Assembly (NCBI RefSeq): GCF_002953935.1
Contig: NZ_CP026514.1
Coordinates: forward strand, 3,038,001 to 3,102,000
Origin: Arthrobacter sp. PGP41
GTDB taxonomy: Bacteria > Actinomycetota > Actinomycetes > Actinomycetales > Micrococcaceae
Direction of reading: 5' to 3'
Length of the DNA stretch: 64,000 nucleotides
Shown: in pieces, positions 1 through 9,713 of the stretch
How positions within the stretch are numbered: the stretch's first letter is position 1
How the letters are laid out: the number at the start of each line of letters is the position of its first letter
Position numbers and translations under genes: made by a program
The notes under the pieces: model-generated
What the model was told of the DNA's origin: nothing
Databases searched by the model: none
What the model saw: the letters and a program-made list of their open reading frames with translations, nothing else

Positions 1-281
1 GATCCCGCGCCTGCTGTTGCGAGCAGCCGGTCCAACGCCGCATCGAGGTCTGCGACAGTAAGCCTGGGCTCGGCGGCCGGCTCCCCCATGGCCGCTGACA
101 TGCCGCGCCAGCCAATCCCTACCCGGCCCTGGCGCGGCCTGGCAGCCAGCAGGCCCACCGCCGTCGCGATCTCCGCGGGCTCGAGGCGGCGCAGCAGGTG
201 CGCCAGTGCGTCAACTTTCGCCAGCCGGGACCGGGTGGACGCGACGGCAGCCGAAGTTCTCACGAGCTCGTCGAGCAGCAT
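1..281 (-). CDS. ATP-dependent DNA ligase, N-terminal part (partial)
   Basis: A minus-strand frame opens with ATG at 281 and runs off the left edge without a stop, giving about 93 residues. The product starts MLLDELVRTSAAVASTRSRL and continues with helical, Ala/Leu/Arg-rich sequence including LAHLLRRLEPAEIATAVGLL. This resembles the N-terminal DNA-binding domain of actinobacterial ATP-dependent DNA ligases of the LigB type, which seal nicks in duplex DNA using ATP. The catalytic KxDG lysine would lie beyond the window, so activity cannot be judged. It diverges from the reductase gene to its right. The family call rests on the N-terminus only. Confidence 0.72.
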   Translation of the reverse strand, partial: MLLDELVRTSAAVASTRSRLAKVDALAHLLRRLEPAEIATAVGLLAARPRQGRVGIGWRGMSAAMGEPAAEPRLTVADLDAALDRLLATAGAG

Positions 282-359
282 TGCCCCAGTCTGCCACGGC
301 TGTTGCGCTGCAGGCGGCTGATGCTGGACAGGGCCGGAACTCCGCCCCAAAATGGGCTG

Positions 360-962
360 GTGGGGATCATCATCGCCAACCTGTTCATCACCCTCGACGG
401 CGTCTACCAGGCGCCCGGCGGCCGCGAGGAGGACACTGCGGGCGGCTTCGCCTTCGGCGGCTGGCAGGCGCCGGTTTCCGACGACGAGGCTGAAGCGGCC
501 ATCGAGGCTGAGATCAGCCAGATCGACGCCCTGCTTCTCGGCCGGAAAACCTACGACATTTTCGCCTCCTACTGGCCCCGCCAGTCCGGTGATATCGGGG
601 GCACGCTCAACCGGGTGCCGAAGTACGTTGTCTCCGGCGCCCTCACCTCTCCGAGCTGGGCGGGCACAACAGTCCTGCCGGATGCCACGGCCGCGGGCCG
701 GCTGCGGGAGGAATACGACCAGGTGCACATGTTCGGCAGCGGCGTCCTCATCCGTTCGCTGCTCGCGGCAAACGTACTGGACCGCCTCCACCTCTGGCTC
801 TATCCGGTAACCCTCGGGCAGGGCAAGCGCCTGTTCGACGCCGGGACGATCCCTGCGTCCTTCCGCCTCGCGGAGCCGGCGCGCAGCTTCCCGAAGGGGG
901 CGGTGTCGCTGGTCTATGAGCGCGCGGGCGACGTTGAGACGCAGGACATGCCGGGCACGTAA
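360..962 (+). CDS. Dihydrofolate reductase family protein (RibD C-terminal domain)
   Basis: About 200 residues forming one RibD-C/DHFR-like fold, probably a cytosolic NADPH-dependent reductase of unknown substrate. Family features seen are LFITLDGVYQAPGG near the N-terminus, the LLLGRKTYDIFASYWP segment, a glycine-rich cofactor loop FGSGVLIRSLL, and LYPVTLGQGKRLF near the C-terminus. I chose the GTG at 360 because homologues begin just before the IIANLF strand. An in-frame ATG at 321 would add 13 residues, and neither start has a strong ribosome binding site. The gene converges on groEL, with a hairpin between. Function beyond the fold cannot be read from sequence. Confidence 0.85.
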   Translation: MGIIIANLFITLDGVYQAPGGREEDTAGGFAFGGWQAPVSDDEAEAAIEAEISQIDALLLGRKTYDIFASYWPRQSGDIGGTLNRVPKYVVSGALTSPSWAGTTVLPDATAAGRLREEYDQVHMFGSGVLIRSLLAANVLDRLHLWLYPVTLGQGKRLFDAGTIPASFRLAEPARSFPKGAVSLVYERAGDVETQDMPGT

Positions 963-990
963 GTCCGCGCCGCTCCCGCCGTCCCGCCGA

Positions 991-1030
991 CGAAAAAACC
1001 GGCCCAGCGGATGCTGGACCGGTTTTTTCG
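991..1030. terminator. Bidirectional rho-independent terminator
   Basis: The sequence reads AAAAAACCGG, then an interior, then CCGGTTTTTT, giving a stem flanked by an A-run on one side and a T-run on the other. It lies between the convergent reductase gene and groEL and can terminate transcription from both sides. Confidence 0.85.
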
Positions 1031-1061
1031 CGTACACGGTTGCCCCGTGCGCAGCTACTTG

Positions 1062-2684
<1,623 letters not shown>

Positions 2685-2749
2685 TCAAGACAGAACCCCG
2701 CGCAGCCGACCAGCAGAATGCATGACCAGCGGCACGGGGATCCGGAGAG

Positions 2750-3043
2750 TTACTTTACGACGATCGCCAGGACGTCGCGGGCGGACAGCACGAGGTACTC
2801 GGTGCCGCCGGTCTTGACTTCGGTTCCGCCGTACTTGGAGTAGATAACGACGTCGCCAACGGCTACGTCGACAGGAACGCGGTTGCCGTCTTCAAAGCGG
2901 CCGGGGCCTACTGCAACAACTTCGCCTTCCTGCGGCTTCTCCTGCGCGGAGTCCGGGATGACCAGGCCGGAAGCCGTGGTCTGCTCGGCTTCGAGCGGGC
3001 GGACAACAATACGATCCTCAAGAGGCTTAATAGAGACCGACAC
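2750..3043 (-). CDS. groS: Co-chaperonin GroES (10 kDa, Hsp10)
   Basis: A 97-residue GroES, the heptameric lid of the GroEL chamber. The N-terminus [19 protein letters not shown] and the mobile-loop region [20 protein letters not shown] are typical, as is the length. The start is GTG at 3043, supported by a strong AAAAGGAGAGG about 7 bp upstream. It is first in a groES-groEL operon whose promoter carries two CIRCE elements, so heat-shock induction through HrcA is expected. Confidence 0.97.
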   Translation of the reverse strand: MSVSIKPLEDRIVVRPLEAEQTTASGLVIPDSAQEKPQEGEVVAVGPGRFEDGNRVPVDVAVGDVVIYSKYGGTEVKTGGTEYLVLSARDVLAIVVK

Positions 3044-3152
3044 TCGGACCTCTCCTTTTCGTCAGCAAATTCGTGGACTGGAAAGCTTTCCGCCGTGGCT
3101 GGCAACCGTCGTCGCGGTGCCGGCAGCAGCCTGGCTGGCAGCTCTTCATGTG

Positions 3153-3179
3153 TTAGCACCCTCCTAGGGAGAGTGCTAA
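3153..3179. promoter_or_regulatory. CIRCE operator 1 (HrcA binding site)
   Basis: An inverted repeat with the classic 9-9-9 layout: left arm TTAGCACCC, a 9-bp spacer, right arm GAGTGCTAA. The consensus is TTAGCACTC-N9-GAGTGCTAA, so there is one mismatch in the left arm. It lies 110 bp upstream of the groES start, just downstream of the predicted -10 box, where bound HrcA would block transcription. Confidence 0.93.
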
Positions 3180-3184
3180 TGAAG

Positions 3185-3213
3185 ACTCTATGTAAGGGTT
3201 AGCACTCGGTCAA
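3185..3213 (-). promoter_or_regulatory. groESL promoter (sigma-70 type)
   Basis: On the minus strand TTGACC (3213-3208) is followed by a 17-bp spacer and TAGAGT (3190-3185), a good housekeeping-type -35/-10 pair. CIRCE 2 overlaps the -35 box and CIRCE 1 lies just downstream of the -10 box, which is the expected geometry for HrcA repression. The transcription start is inferred, not observed. Confidence 0.75.
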
Positions 3214-3225
3214 GGCGAGTGCCAG
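3199..3225. promoter_or_regulatory. CIRCE operator 2 (HrcA binding site, imperfect)
   Basis: A second 9-9-9 element with a perfect left arm TTAGCACTC and a degenerate right arm GAGTGCCAG (two mismatches). It covers the predicted -35 hexamer of the groES promoter. Its right end is 43 bp upstream of the divergent EamA transporter gene, so HrcA could also affect that gene. Confidence 0.82.
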
Positions 3226-3267
3226 CGTTTCGTCACGGGCGGACACCAACCCATGTACATTTGACCG

Positions 3268-4200
3268 GTGCGAGCAGCCCTGTACCTGACCCTTGCCACC
3301 CTCTTCTGGGCAGGCAACTTCGTTGTAGGCCAGGCCGCCATGGAAACCATGCAGCCGCTTCAGCTGACCTTCTGGCGCTGGGCCCTGACTGCCGTGCCGC
3401 TGCTGGTCCTGGCGCAGGCGGTGGACAGGCCGGACTGGCGCGCTGTCCTGCGCCGCTGGCCGATGCTCCTTCTCCTGAGCTGCCTTGGCATGAGCGCCTA
3501 CACCCTGCTGCTCTACAGTGCGCTGGGGCACACCTCGGCGCTGAATGCATCCCTGGTGACTGCGGCAAACCCTGCCCTGATCATGATCCTGGCTGCCATC
3601 CTGCTCCGGGACAGGCCGGGCCCCCTGAGCTGGGTGGGCGTTGCCCTGGGCCTGGCAGGGGTCCTGCTGATCCTGGCCGGCGGCAACCTGCAGCGGCTGC
3701 TGACGTTCTCGATCGATGCCGGCGAATGGCTGATCGTCGCGGCCATCACCGTCTGGGGCTTCTACACGATCGCCGCCCGCAGGCTTTCCGTCCCGGCCAT
3801 TACGTCCACGGCGGTGCAGGTGGCCATGGCGGCGGTTGTCCTGGTTCCCTTTGCGGCGGCCACCGGGGCCGGACTCCCGGCCACATCCTCCGAGGGCTGG
3901 TCGCTGGCCTACATCGTCCTGTTCCCCTCCCTGGGTTCCTACCTGCTCTGGAACCTAGCCCTTAAGCACACCACGGCAGCCAACGCCGGCAACTACCTGA
4001 ACCTCATCGCCGTGTTCACCGCCATCATCACGGTTGCTCTCGGGCAGCCCGTCACGGTCCCGCAAATCCTGGGCGGCGTTCTGGTCATTTCCGGGGTTCT
4101 GCTCACCAGTGCGGGCGGAAAGGCACCTCAGCGGCCCAGGTCGTCGAAGTCGACGTCCTCACCGCCGTCGGCCTCGCCTGCGAAATTCCGCCCCCGGTAG
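3268..4200 (+). CDS. EamA/DMT-superfamily transporter
   Basis: A 310-residue integral membrane protein with about ten hydrophobic segments arranged as two EamA repeats, the pattern of drug/metabolite exporters in the cytoplasmic membrane. Typical features are ATLFWAGNFVVGQAA at the N-terminus, ALGHTSALNASLVTAANPAL in the first repeat and the glycine-rich VLLILAGG. The start is GTG at 3268. The last 25 residues are polar, and their codons overlap the 3' end of the convergent membrane protein gene by 73 bp. It diverges from groES and shares its CIRCE-bearing upstream region. The substrate cannot be predicted. Confidence 0.88.
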   Translation: MRAALYLTLATLFWAGNFVVGQAAMETMQPLQLTFWRWALTAVPLLVLAQAVDRPDWRAVLRRWPMLLLLSCLGMSAYTLLLYSALGHTSALNASLVTAANPALIMILAAILLRDRPGPLSWVGVALGLAGVLLILAGGNLQRLLTFSIDAGEWLIVAAITVWGFYTIAARRLSVPAITSTAVQVAMAAVVLVPFAAATGAGLPATSSEGWSLAYIVLFPSLGSYLLWNLALKHTTAANAGNYLNLIAVFTAIITVALGQPVTVPQILGGVLVISGVLLTSAGGKAPQRPRSSKSTSSPPSASPAKFRPR

Positions 4201-4505
4201 AGGAAGAAGGCAGAGGCCAGGGCGGCCAGCAGCGACGCGACGAGGAAGACGACGCTGCCGGCGCGGGCTCCGTCGTACAGCCCGCGGATATCCCGGGCCT
4301 CCTGGGTGTCGTCCTTGATGTCGTTGCCGCCCACCGAATAGACCGTGGCGTTGAAGGTATCCAGGAAAAAGATGATCACCAGGAGCGCCAGGCAGACCAC
4401 CGCCACTACGGAGCTGGCGATCAGTGCCGGCCGGGCGAACCTCGCCGGCCCGCCGTCCCCGGGTTGGTGGTGACGGGACTGCTGCGGACCTGCACTGTGG
4501 TTCAT
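4128..4505 (-). CDS. Small two-helix membrane protein of unknown function
   Basis: A 125-residue protein with a polar N-terminus, a hydrophobic helix at about residues 27-48, an extracytoplasmic-looking stretch of some 35 residues, and a second helix at about 83-102. The C-terminal tail is acidic and ends DVDFDDLGR. The central part (NATVYSVGGNDIKDDTQEARDI) is probably outside the membrane. The ATG at 4505 lies 54 bp from the divergent methyltransferase gene, and the 3' end overlaps the EamA gene by 73 bp. I recognise no characterised family; it looks like a conserved actinobacterial hypothetical. Confidence 0.75.
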   Translation of the reverse strand: MNHSAGPQQSRHHQPGDGGPARFARPALIASSVVAVVCLALLVIIFFLDTFNATVYSVGGNDIKDDTQEARDIRGLYDGARAGSVVFLVASLLAALASAFFLYRGRNFAGEADGGEDVDFDDLGR

Positions 4506-4559
4506 GGCTTCAACCCTATCGGCATAGCGCCGGCCCGCTCCTCCACTAGGCTGGAACCC

Positions 4560-5843
4560 ATGGCTCACGCTCCCCAGGACCAGATTGCACCGCTGCTCAC
4601 CCCTGAAGGCTGGGAGCTCCTGGCGTCCCTGGGCCCCTACCAGGAAGACAAATCCTTCGAGCTGAACTCGGCCCTCCGCAAGGCCGGCCACTCCCCCGAA
4701 CTGGTTTCCGCCGTCCTGACCCAGTCCCGGCTCCGCACCAAGGCCGCCGCGAAGTTCGGCGAGTTCGCCCGCAGCATGCTGTTCACCCAGGCAGGGCTGG
4801 AACAGGCAACCCGGCTGAACGTTGCCGCCCGCCATGCCCAGCGGTTCGCCGAGGCCGGCATCCGCCACGTGGCGGACCTGGGCTGCGGCCTGGCCGCCGA
4901 CTCGCTGGCGCTGGCCTCCATGGACATCAAGGTCACCGCCGTGGAGATGGATGAGACGACGGCGGCCTGCGCCACGGTGAACCTCATTCCGTTCCCCAAC
5001 GCCACCGTGGTCCACGCGGACGCCACGGCGGTGCCGCTGGACGGGGTCGACGGCGTCTGGCTAGATCCTGCGCGCCGCGTCACTTCGACGTCGGGCACCA
5101 CGCGGATCTGGGACCCTGAAGCCTTTTCGCCACCGTTGTCCTTCGTTGAGGGCCTGGCCGCGTCCGGCCTGGCCGTTGGGGTCAAGATGGGCCCGGGCAT
5201 GCCGCACGCGTCCGTTCCTGCCGGCTGTGAGGCACAGTGGGTTTCGGTGGCCGGCGATGTCACCGAGGTGGCGCTGTGGTTCAACGCGGTGCGCCGGCCC
5301 GGAGTCCGCCGGGCCGCACTGGTGCTTGGCGCCCAGGGTGCGGCGGAGCTGACCAGCGGGGAAGACTTCGGGGCAGGTCCCGCCGCGCCGGTGGGGCCGG
5401 TGGAGGGCTACCTGTACGAACCGGACGGCGCGGTGATCCGGGCCGGACTGGTGGCCGACATCGCACTGCAACTGGGCGGGCACCTGGTGGATGAGCACAT
5501 CGCCTATGTGTGCGCGCCGGAGCTGGTGGACACCCCGTTCGCGCGCCCCTACAAGGTCCTTAACGTGATGCCCTACAACGTGAAGGCACTCAAGGCCTGG
5601 GTGAAGGCCGAGGGCATCGGCGTCCTGGACATCAAGAAGCGCGGCACCGCCGTCACGCCTGAGGAGCTCCGCAAGCAGTTGCTGCCCGGCGGGAAGGGCG
5701 CAGCCGGAAAGAATTCCGGCAAGAGGGCCGGGACCAAAACGGCCACCCTGGTCCTGACCCGTATTGGCGAGGACCGGGTGGCCATCGTGGTGGAGCCGGT
5801 GCAGGGCACTGCCCTCGAAGAAAAGGCTACTGCGCGCGCATGA
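4560..5843 (+). CDS. Class I SAM-dependent methyltransferase with THUMP-like C-terminus
   Basis: A 427-residue cytosolic protein. A helical N-terminal part precedes a Rossmann methyltransferase core with motif I VADLGCGLAADSLAL (glycines near residues 107-110), the acidic post-I segment VTAVEMDETTAAC, and VWLDPARR, which resembles the DPPR-type loop of nucleic-acid methyltransferases. The C-terminal third, with RPYKVLNVMPYNVKALKAWV, matches the THUMP-like domain of a conserved actinobacterial family. RNA is therefore a plausible substrate, but this is inference. I chose the ATG at 4560 because the upstream in-frame sequence is noncoding-like. The 3' end overlaps the next convergent gene by 17 bp. 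Confidence 0.85.
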   Translation: MAHAPQDQIAPLLTPEGWELLASLGPYQEDKSFELNSALRKAGHSPELVSAVLTQSRLRTKAAAKFGEFARSMLFTQAGLEQATRLNVAARHAQRFAEAGIRHVADLGCGLAADSLALASMDIKVTAVEMDETTAACATVNLIPFPNATVVHADATAVPLDGVDGVWLDPARRVTSTSGTTRIWDPEAFSPPLSFVEGLAASGLAVGVKMGPGMPHASVPAGCEAQWVSVAGDVTEVALWFNAVRRPGVRRAALVLGAQGAAELTSGEDFGAGPAAPVGPVEGYLYEPDGAVIRAGLVADIALQLGGHLVDEHIAYVCAPELVDTPFARPYKVLNVMPYNVKALKAWVKAEGIGVLDIKKRGTAVTPEELRKQLLPGGKGAAGKNSGKRAGTKTATLVLTRIGEDRVAIVVEPVQGTALEEKATARA

Positions 5844-6645
5844 ACTCTTCTGCCGCGCGCACCTGCCCGGCAGTGGGCCGGATGCCGGTGTAAAGCACAA
5901 ACTGCTCCAAGGCCTGGATGGTTGCAACTTCGGCACCGGTAATTACGGGTTTCCCCGCCGCCCGCGCCGCCTTGACCAGCGGTGTCTCGGCGGGCAGCGC
6001 AACCACGTCGAACACCACTTTGGCGGCGTCGATGGCTTCCTGCGGGAAAGCCAGGGCACCTGCCTCGGATCCGCCCGCCATGCCAATCGGCGTCACGTTG
6101 ATGATCAGGTCCGCGGCGCCGCGGTCGAGTTCGGCACGCCACTGGAAGCCGTACTGTTCTGCCAGCGCCTGGCCCGTGGTTTCGTTCCGTGCCAGGACTG
6201 TAACGTCCGAAAAGCCGGCGTCACGAAGCGCGGCGACAGTGGCCTTGGCCATCCCGCCCGCGCCCTGGACCAGGACGGAATAGCCCGTAGGCACCTTGTT
6301 GGTGGCCAGAAGCTGTTCGATGGCCGTGTAGTCGGTGTTGTAGGCCTTGAGGTGCCCGTCCGTGTTCACGATGGTGTTCACCGAGTCGATGGCCGTGGCG
6401 GAGGGGTCCATCTCGTCCACCAGGGCGATCACGTCCTCCTTGTACGGCATGGAGATGGCGCAGCCGCGGATGCCCAGCCCGCGGACTCCGGCGATGGCCT
6501 GTTCAAGGTTGGTGGGGGCGAAGGCCTTGTAGATCCAGTTGAGGTCCAGCTGCTCGTACAGGTGGTTGTGGAACCGGGTCCCGTTGTTGCTGGGCCGGGC
6601 CGAGAGCGAGATGCAGAGGGTCATGTCTTTATTCAGTATGGGCAC
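5827..6645 (-). CDS. Shikimate 5-dehydrogenase-like oxidoreductase (AroE/YdiB family)
   Basis: About 272 residues with the two-domain shikimate dehydrogenase layout. The substrate domain has SLSARPSN and the catalytic-lysine segment AISMPYKEDV; the NAD(P) domain has VQGAGGMAKATVAAL. NTDYTA supplies the usual NTD signature. Such enzymes interconvert 3-dehydroshikimate and shikimate, or quinate analogues. The start is uncertain. GTG at 6645 matches where homologues begin (VPILNKDMTL). TTG at 6672 lies inside a perfect palindrome and is unlikely, and ATG at 6624 would lose conserved sequence. No well-spaced ribosome binding site precedes the GTG. A housekeeping aroE may exist elsewhere. Confidence 0.8.
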   Translation of the reverse strand: MPILNKDMTLCISLSARPSNNGTRFHNHLYEQLDLNWIYKAFAPTNLEQAIAGVRGLGIRGCAISMPYKEDVIALVDEMDPSATAIDSVNTIVNTDGHLKAYNTDYTAIEQLLATNKVPTGYSVLVQGAGGMAKATVAALRDAGFSDVTVLARNETTGQALAEQYGFQWRAELDRGAADLIINVTPIGMAGGSEAGALAFPQEAIDAAKVVFDVVALPAETPLVKAARAAGKPVITGAEVATIQALEQFVLYTGIRPTAGQVRAAEEFMRAQ

Positions 6646-6667
6646 CTGACCATTTAACCCGCTCCCT

Positions 6668-6733
6668 CCCAACTAGGTAGCGCTAAGTGTCGTTTTGAGC
6701 CCCCAAAACGACACTTAGCGCTACCTAGTTGGG
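6668..6733. repeat. Perfect 29-bp inverted repeat (large palindrome)
   Basis: Arms at 6668-6696 and 6705-6733 are exactly complementary over 29 bp around an 8-base loop (GAGCCCCC). The core arm sequence is GGTAGCGCTAAGTGTCGTTT. It begins three bases beyond the stop codon of the GH3 gene and ends some 20 bp before the likely start of the shikimate dehydrogenase gene. It can form a very stable RNA hairpin or DNA cruciform. It lacks a T-run, so it is not a textbook terminator; a dispersed palindromic element is likely. Confidence 0.85.
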
Positions 6734-6735
6734 TT

Positions 6736-8442
6736 CTAGGGGCAGCCGGTGCCGGCCGGGAAGCTTCCGACGGCGGCGGGCAGCTTCCCGGGGGCGGGCG
6801 CCTTCCCTGCCAGGACGGCGGCCAGGGCGTCGAAGGCGCCGTCGCTGCGGCCGTAGAGGGCAATCTTCACGGGAGCGGGCGAGTCCTGCAGCGGCCAGGG
6901 GGCATCAAGTGCGACGGCGATGTCCCCTTCCGCCCCGCGCCCGCCGTAGCCGATGAGGCTGACCAGCGGCCCGGAGCCCACGGACAGACCGGCCCGGACG
7001 GCCGCGGCCTCAAACCGGGCCCTGTCCCCCGGCCCGCCGCCGGCCACCCGCACCGCTCCGGGCACCAGCGGGCCGCTGCACGGTCCGGAGACCATGGTGA
7101 CGGCAGAGGCGGAAACCCGGGCCGAGAGTGCTCCTCCGCTACCGGCCGGCGCACCGGTTGCCGCAGCGGTCCGGCCGTGCCACGCCATCATCGTGGCCAC
7201 CCGCCGGGCAGCCTCGTCCAGGCGCTCAGGCGGCAGCGCGCCTGAGGCCACGGCCTGGACGACGGCCGCGTGTGCCTGCCCCACGTCGGCGGGCATCAGC
7301 AGGAGGTCCGCTCCGGCGGCAAGGGCCATCACGGCGGCGGTTCCGCTGGTGTACTGCTTGGCCACGGCGCCCATGTTCAGGGCATCCGTCACCGCCACCC
7401 CTTTGAAGCCCAGGCCCCGCAGCGCGGCATACGTGGGTCCGGAGAGCGACGCCGGGACGCCGGGTTCCAGCGCGGGCACGGCGATGTGCCCGGTCATCAC
7501 CATGGGCGAACCGGCGGCAATGGCTGCCCCAAACGGCTTCCAGTCGCGGCCGCTGAGCTCCGCAACGGCCGCAGGCTGCACGGGCAGGCTCAGGTGGGAG
7601 TCGACGGTCACCGAACCATGCCCGGGGAAGTGCTTGACCGCAGGCAGGACGCCCGCGGCGAGCATCCCCTGGGAGAATGCGACGCCGAGCGAAGCGGCAG
7701 CACCCGGGTCCGAGGCCATGGACCGGGCACCAATGGTGGGATCCTTCGGGCCGATGGTGACGTCCGTATCGGGAGCGAAATCCACGTTGAACCCCAGCGG
7801 CACCAGCTCCGCCGCCAGCCCTTGCCCTGCTTCCTTGGCCAGGGGCGCGCTGCCGGCGGCACCGTAGCTCATGGGCGTGGGCCATTCCGTCAGGGGCGGT
7901 CCCAGCCTGGCAACCTGGCCGCCTTCCTGGTCCACCGCGATGATCCCGGGCCAGGGCCGGCCGCCGGCGGCTGCTGCCTGGGCCAGCCGCTGGTTGATGG
8001 CGGCCATGCCGTGCACGTCCATCCTGCCCTGGGGGTCGAGCGGCACGTTGTCGCCCATGATGATGGACCCGGCAAGGTGCAGGCGCTCGATGGCGGCCGC
8101 GTGGGCCTCCACCTCCTTGCCCTTGAAGAACGGAAGGAGGACCTGCCCGGCTTTCTGCTCGGTGGTCATCGCCGCCACCGCCGCGGCAGCCGTGTCGTGG
8201 TCGCGCTGCCGGGGACCCCAGCCCAGCGGCAGGGCACCCGGGTCAGGTGGCGGGGAGGAGGTGGCGGGCGCCGTCGTCGTACTCGGCGATGCGGTGGGCG
8301 AGGCTGGAGCAGAAGGGGTCGACGACGACGGGACGGAGCCGGGTGCGGCCGTACAGGACGCCAGGGCTACTGCGGCAGAGGCCGCCGCCAGGAAGGGGAA
8401 GGTTTTGTTAGGACTGTCACGCAGGTGTTGGAACAAGGCCAT
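6736..8442 (-). CDS. nagZ: Lipoprotein beta-N-acetylhexosaminidase, glycoside hydrolase family 3
   Basis: A 568-residue protein with a lipoprotein signal: basic start, hydrophobic run, then VALASC with the lipid-modified cysteine at residue 30. A Ser/Pro/Thr-rich linker follows and then a GH3 catalytic domain. Diagnostic are KHFPGHG and the nearby SH of the NagZ-type His-Asp loop, and VAVTDALNMGA with the nucleophile Asp. These enzymes release N-acetylglucosamine from muropeptides or other glycans, here probably outside the membrane. The ATG at 8442 is preferred over the TTG just before it. A short C-terminal domain follows the barrel. Confidence 0.88.
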   Translation of the reverse strand: MALFQHLRDSPNKTFPFLAAASAAVALASCTAAPGSVPSSSTPSAPASPTASPSTTTAPATSSPPPDPGALPLGWGPRQRDHDTAAAAVAAMTTEQKAGQVLLPFFKGKEVEAHAAAIERLHLAGSIIMGDNVPLDPQGRMDVHGMAAINQRLAQAAAAGGRPWPGIIAVDQEGGQVARLGPPLTEWPTPMSYGAAGSAPLAKEAGQGLAAELVPLGFNVDFAPDTDVTIGPKDPTIGARSMASDPGAAASLGVAFSQGMLAAGVLPAVKHFPGHGSVTVDSHLSLPVQPAAVAELSGRDWKPFGAAIAAGSPMVMTGHIAVPALEPGVPASLSGPTYAALRGLGFKGVAVTDALNMGAVAKQYTSGTAAVMALAAGADLLLMPADVGQAHAAVVQAVASGALPPERLDEAARRVATMMAWHGRTAAATGAPAGSGGALSARVSASAVTMVSGPCSGPLVPGAVRVAGGGPGDRARFEAAAVRAGLSVGSGPLVSLIGYGGRGAEGDIAVALDAPWPLQDSPAPVKIALYGRSDGAFDALAAVLAGKAPAPGKLPAAVGSFPAGTGCP

Positions 8443-8549
8443 CAATACGATGCTACCCCTGCACTAGACTTGAACCATCCGTTCGCCTGCCGGCAACAGC
8501 CTGTCAGTGACGGCGTGAGCCAGCGGCAAACAGGACAGTTAGGACATGC

Positions 8550-9701
8550 GTGAAGATCGATTTCGCCCCCTCAAGGCAGTCAACCCTGGGAGTTGAATGG
8601 GAACTCGCGCTGGTGGACGGCAGGACAGGCGAACTCGCGTCCGTGGCCAATGAGGTGCTTCGCGGCGTTGCTTCACGACACCCGGAACTCAATGATGACG
8701 ACGAGCATCCCCATATCAAGCAGGAACTGCTCCTGAACACCGTTGAGCTGGTGACCGGCATCTGCGAGACCGCCGCTGAAGCCAAGGAAGACCTCAGCCG
8801 TTCCCTGGCTGCCGTCCGCGAAATCACCGATCCCATGGGCGTGGAACTGTTCTGCGCCGGGAGCCACCCGTTCAGCCCGCCCCAGCTGCAGCCGGTGACG
8901 GACAAGGCCCGCTATGCCAAGCTGATCGACCGCACCCAGTGGTGGGGCCGGCAGATGGTCATCTACGGTGTGCACGTCCACGTGGGACTGGACCGCCGGG
9001 ACAAGGCCCTGCCCGTGCTGGACGGCCTGGTCAACTACTTCCCGCATTTCCAGGCGCTCTCCGCGTCCAGCCCGTTCTGGGGCGGCGAGGACACCGGCTA
9101 CGCTTCACAGCGCGCGCTGATGTTCCAGCAGCTCCCCACCGCGGGCCTGCCCTTCCAGTTCCGCTCCTGGGAGGAATACGAGTCCTACGTCCAGGACATG
9201 TTCACCACCGGCGTGATCGACACCCTCTCGGAGATCCGCTGGGACATCCGGCCGGTGCCCAACCTGGGCACCATCGAGATGCGCATCTGCGACGGCCTGG
9301 CCACGCTGGAGGAAGTGGGCGCCATCGCAGCGCTCACCCAGTGCCTGGTGGACGAGTTCTCCACGACCCTGGACAACGGCGGCACCATCCCCACCATGCC
9401 GCCCTGGCACATCCAGGAAAACAAGTGGCGCGCTGCCCGTTACGGCATGGACGCCATCATCATCCTCGATGCCGCGGGCAAGGAGCAGCTGGTCACCGAG
9501 CACCTGCTCGAGACCCTGAACCGGCTTGAGCCCGTGGCCGCCAAGCTGGGCTGCCCGGACGAGCTTGCCGACGTCGAAAAGATCATCCGCCGCGGTGCCG
9601 GCTACCAGCGCCAGCGCCGCGTGGCCGCTGAACACGGCGGAGACCTCAGGGCAGTGGTCCTGGACCTGGTGAAGCAGATGCGCAACGGCCCCACCGCCTG
9701 A
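8550..9701 (+). CDS. ybdK: Carboxylate-amine ligase, YbdK/glutamate-cysteine ligase 2 family
   Basis: A 383-residue ATP-grasp-like enzyme of the GCS2 family. Characteristic segments are TLGVEWELALVDGRTGEL near residue 12, LFCAGSHPFSPPQLQ, MVIYGVHVHVGLDRR and IEMRICDGLATLEEVGA. Members form amide bonds and show weak gamma-glutamylcysteine ligase activity. Because mycothiol organisms do not depend on glutathione, the true substrate here is unknown. The start is GTG at 8550. It diverges from the GH3 lipoprotein gene with about 107 bp between, and its 3' end faces tsaD with a 12-bp gap. Confidence 0.9.
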   Translation: MKIDFAPSRQSTLGVEWELALVDGRTGELASVANEVLRGVASRHPELNDDDEHPHIKQELLLNTVELVTGICETAAEAKEDLSRSLAAVREITDPMGVELFCAGSHPFSPPQLQPVTDKARYAKLIDRTQWWGRQMVIYGVHVHVGLDRRDKALPVLDGLVNYFPHFQALSASSPFWGGEDTGYASQRALMFQQLPTAGLPFQFRSWEEYESYVQDMFTTGVIDTLSEIRWDIRPVPNLGTIEMRICDGLATLEEVGAIAALTQCLVDEFSTTLDNGGTIPTMPPWHIQENKWRAARYGMDAIIILDAAGKEQLVTEHLLETLNRLEPVAAKLGCPDELADVEKIIRRGAGYQRQRRVAAEHGGDLRAVVLDLVKQMRNGPTA

Positions 9702-9713
9702 CGTTCCCGCGGC

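Noticed and set aside
4506..5015. Upstream extension of the small membrane protein on the minus strand
   Set aside because: The extension is antisense to the methyltransferase. The natural start is the ATG at 4505.
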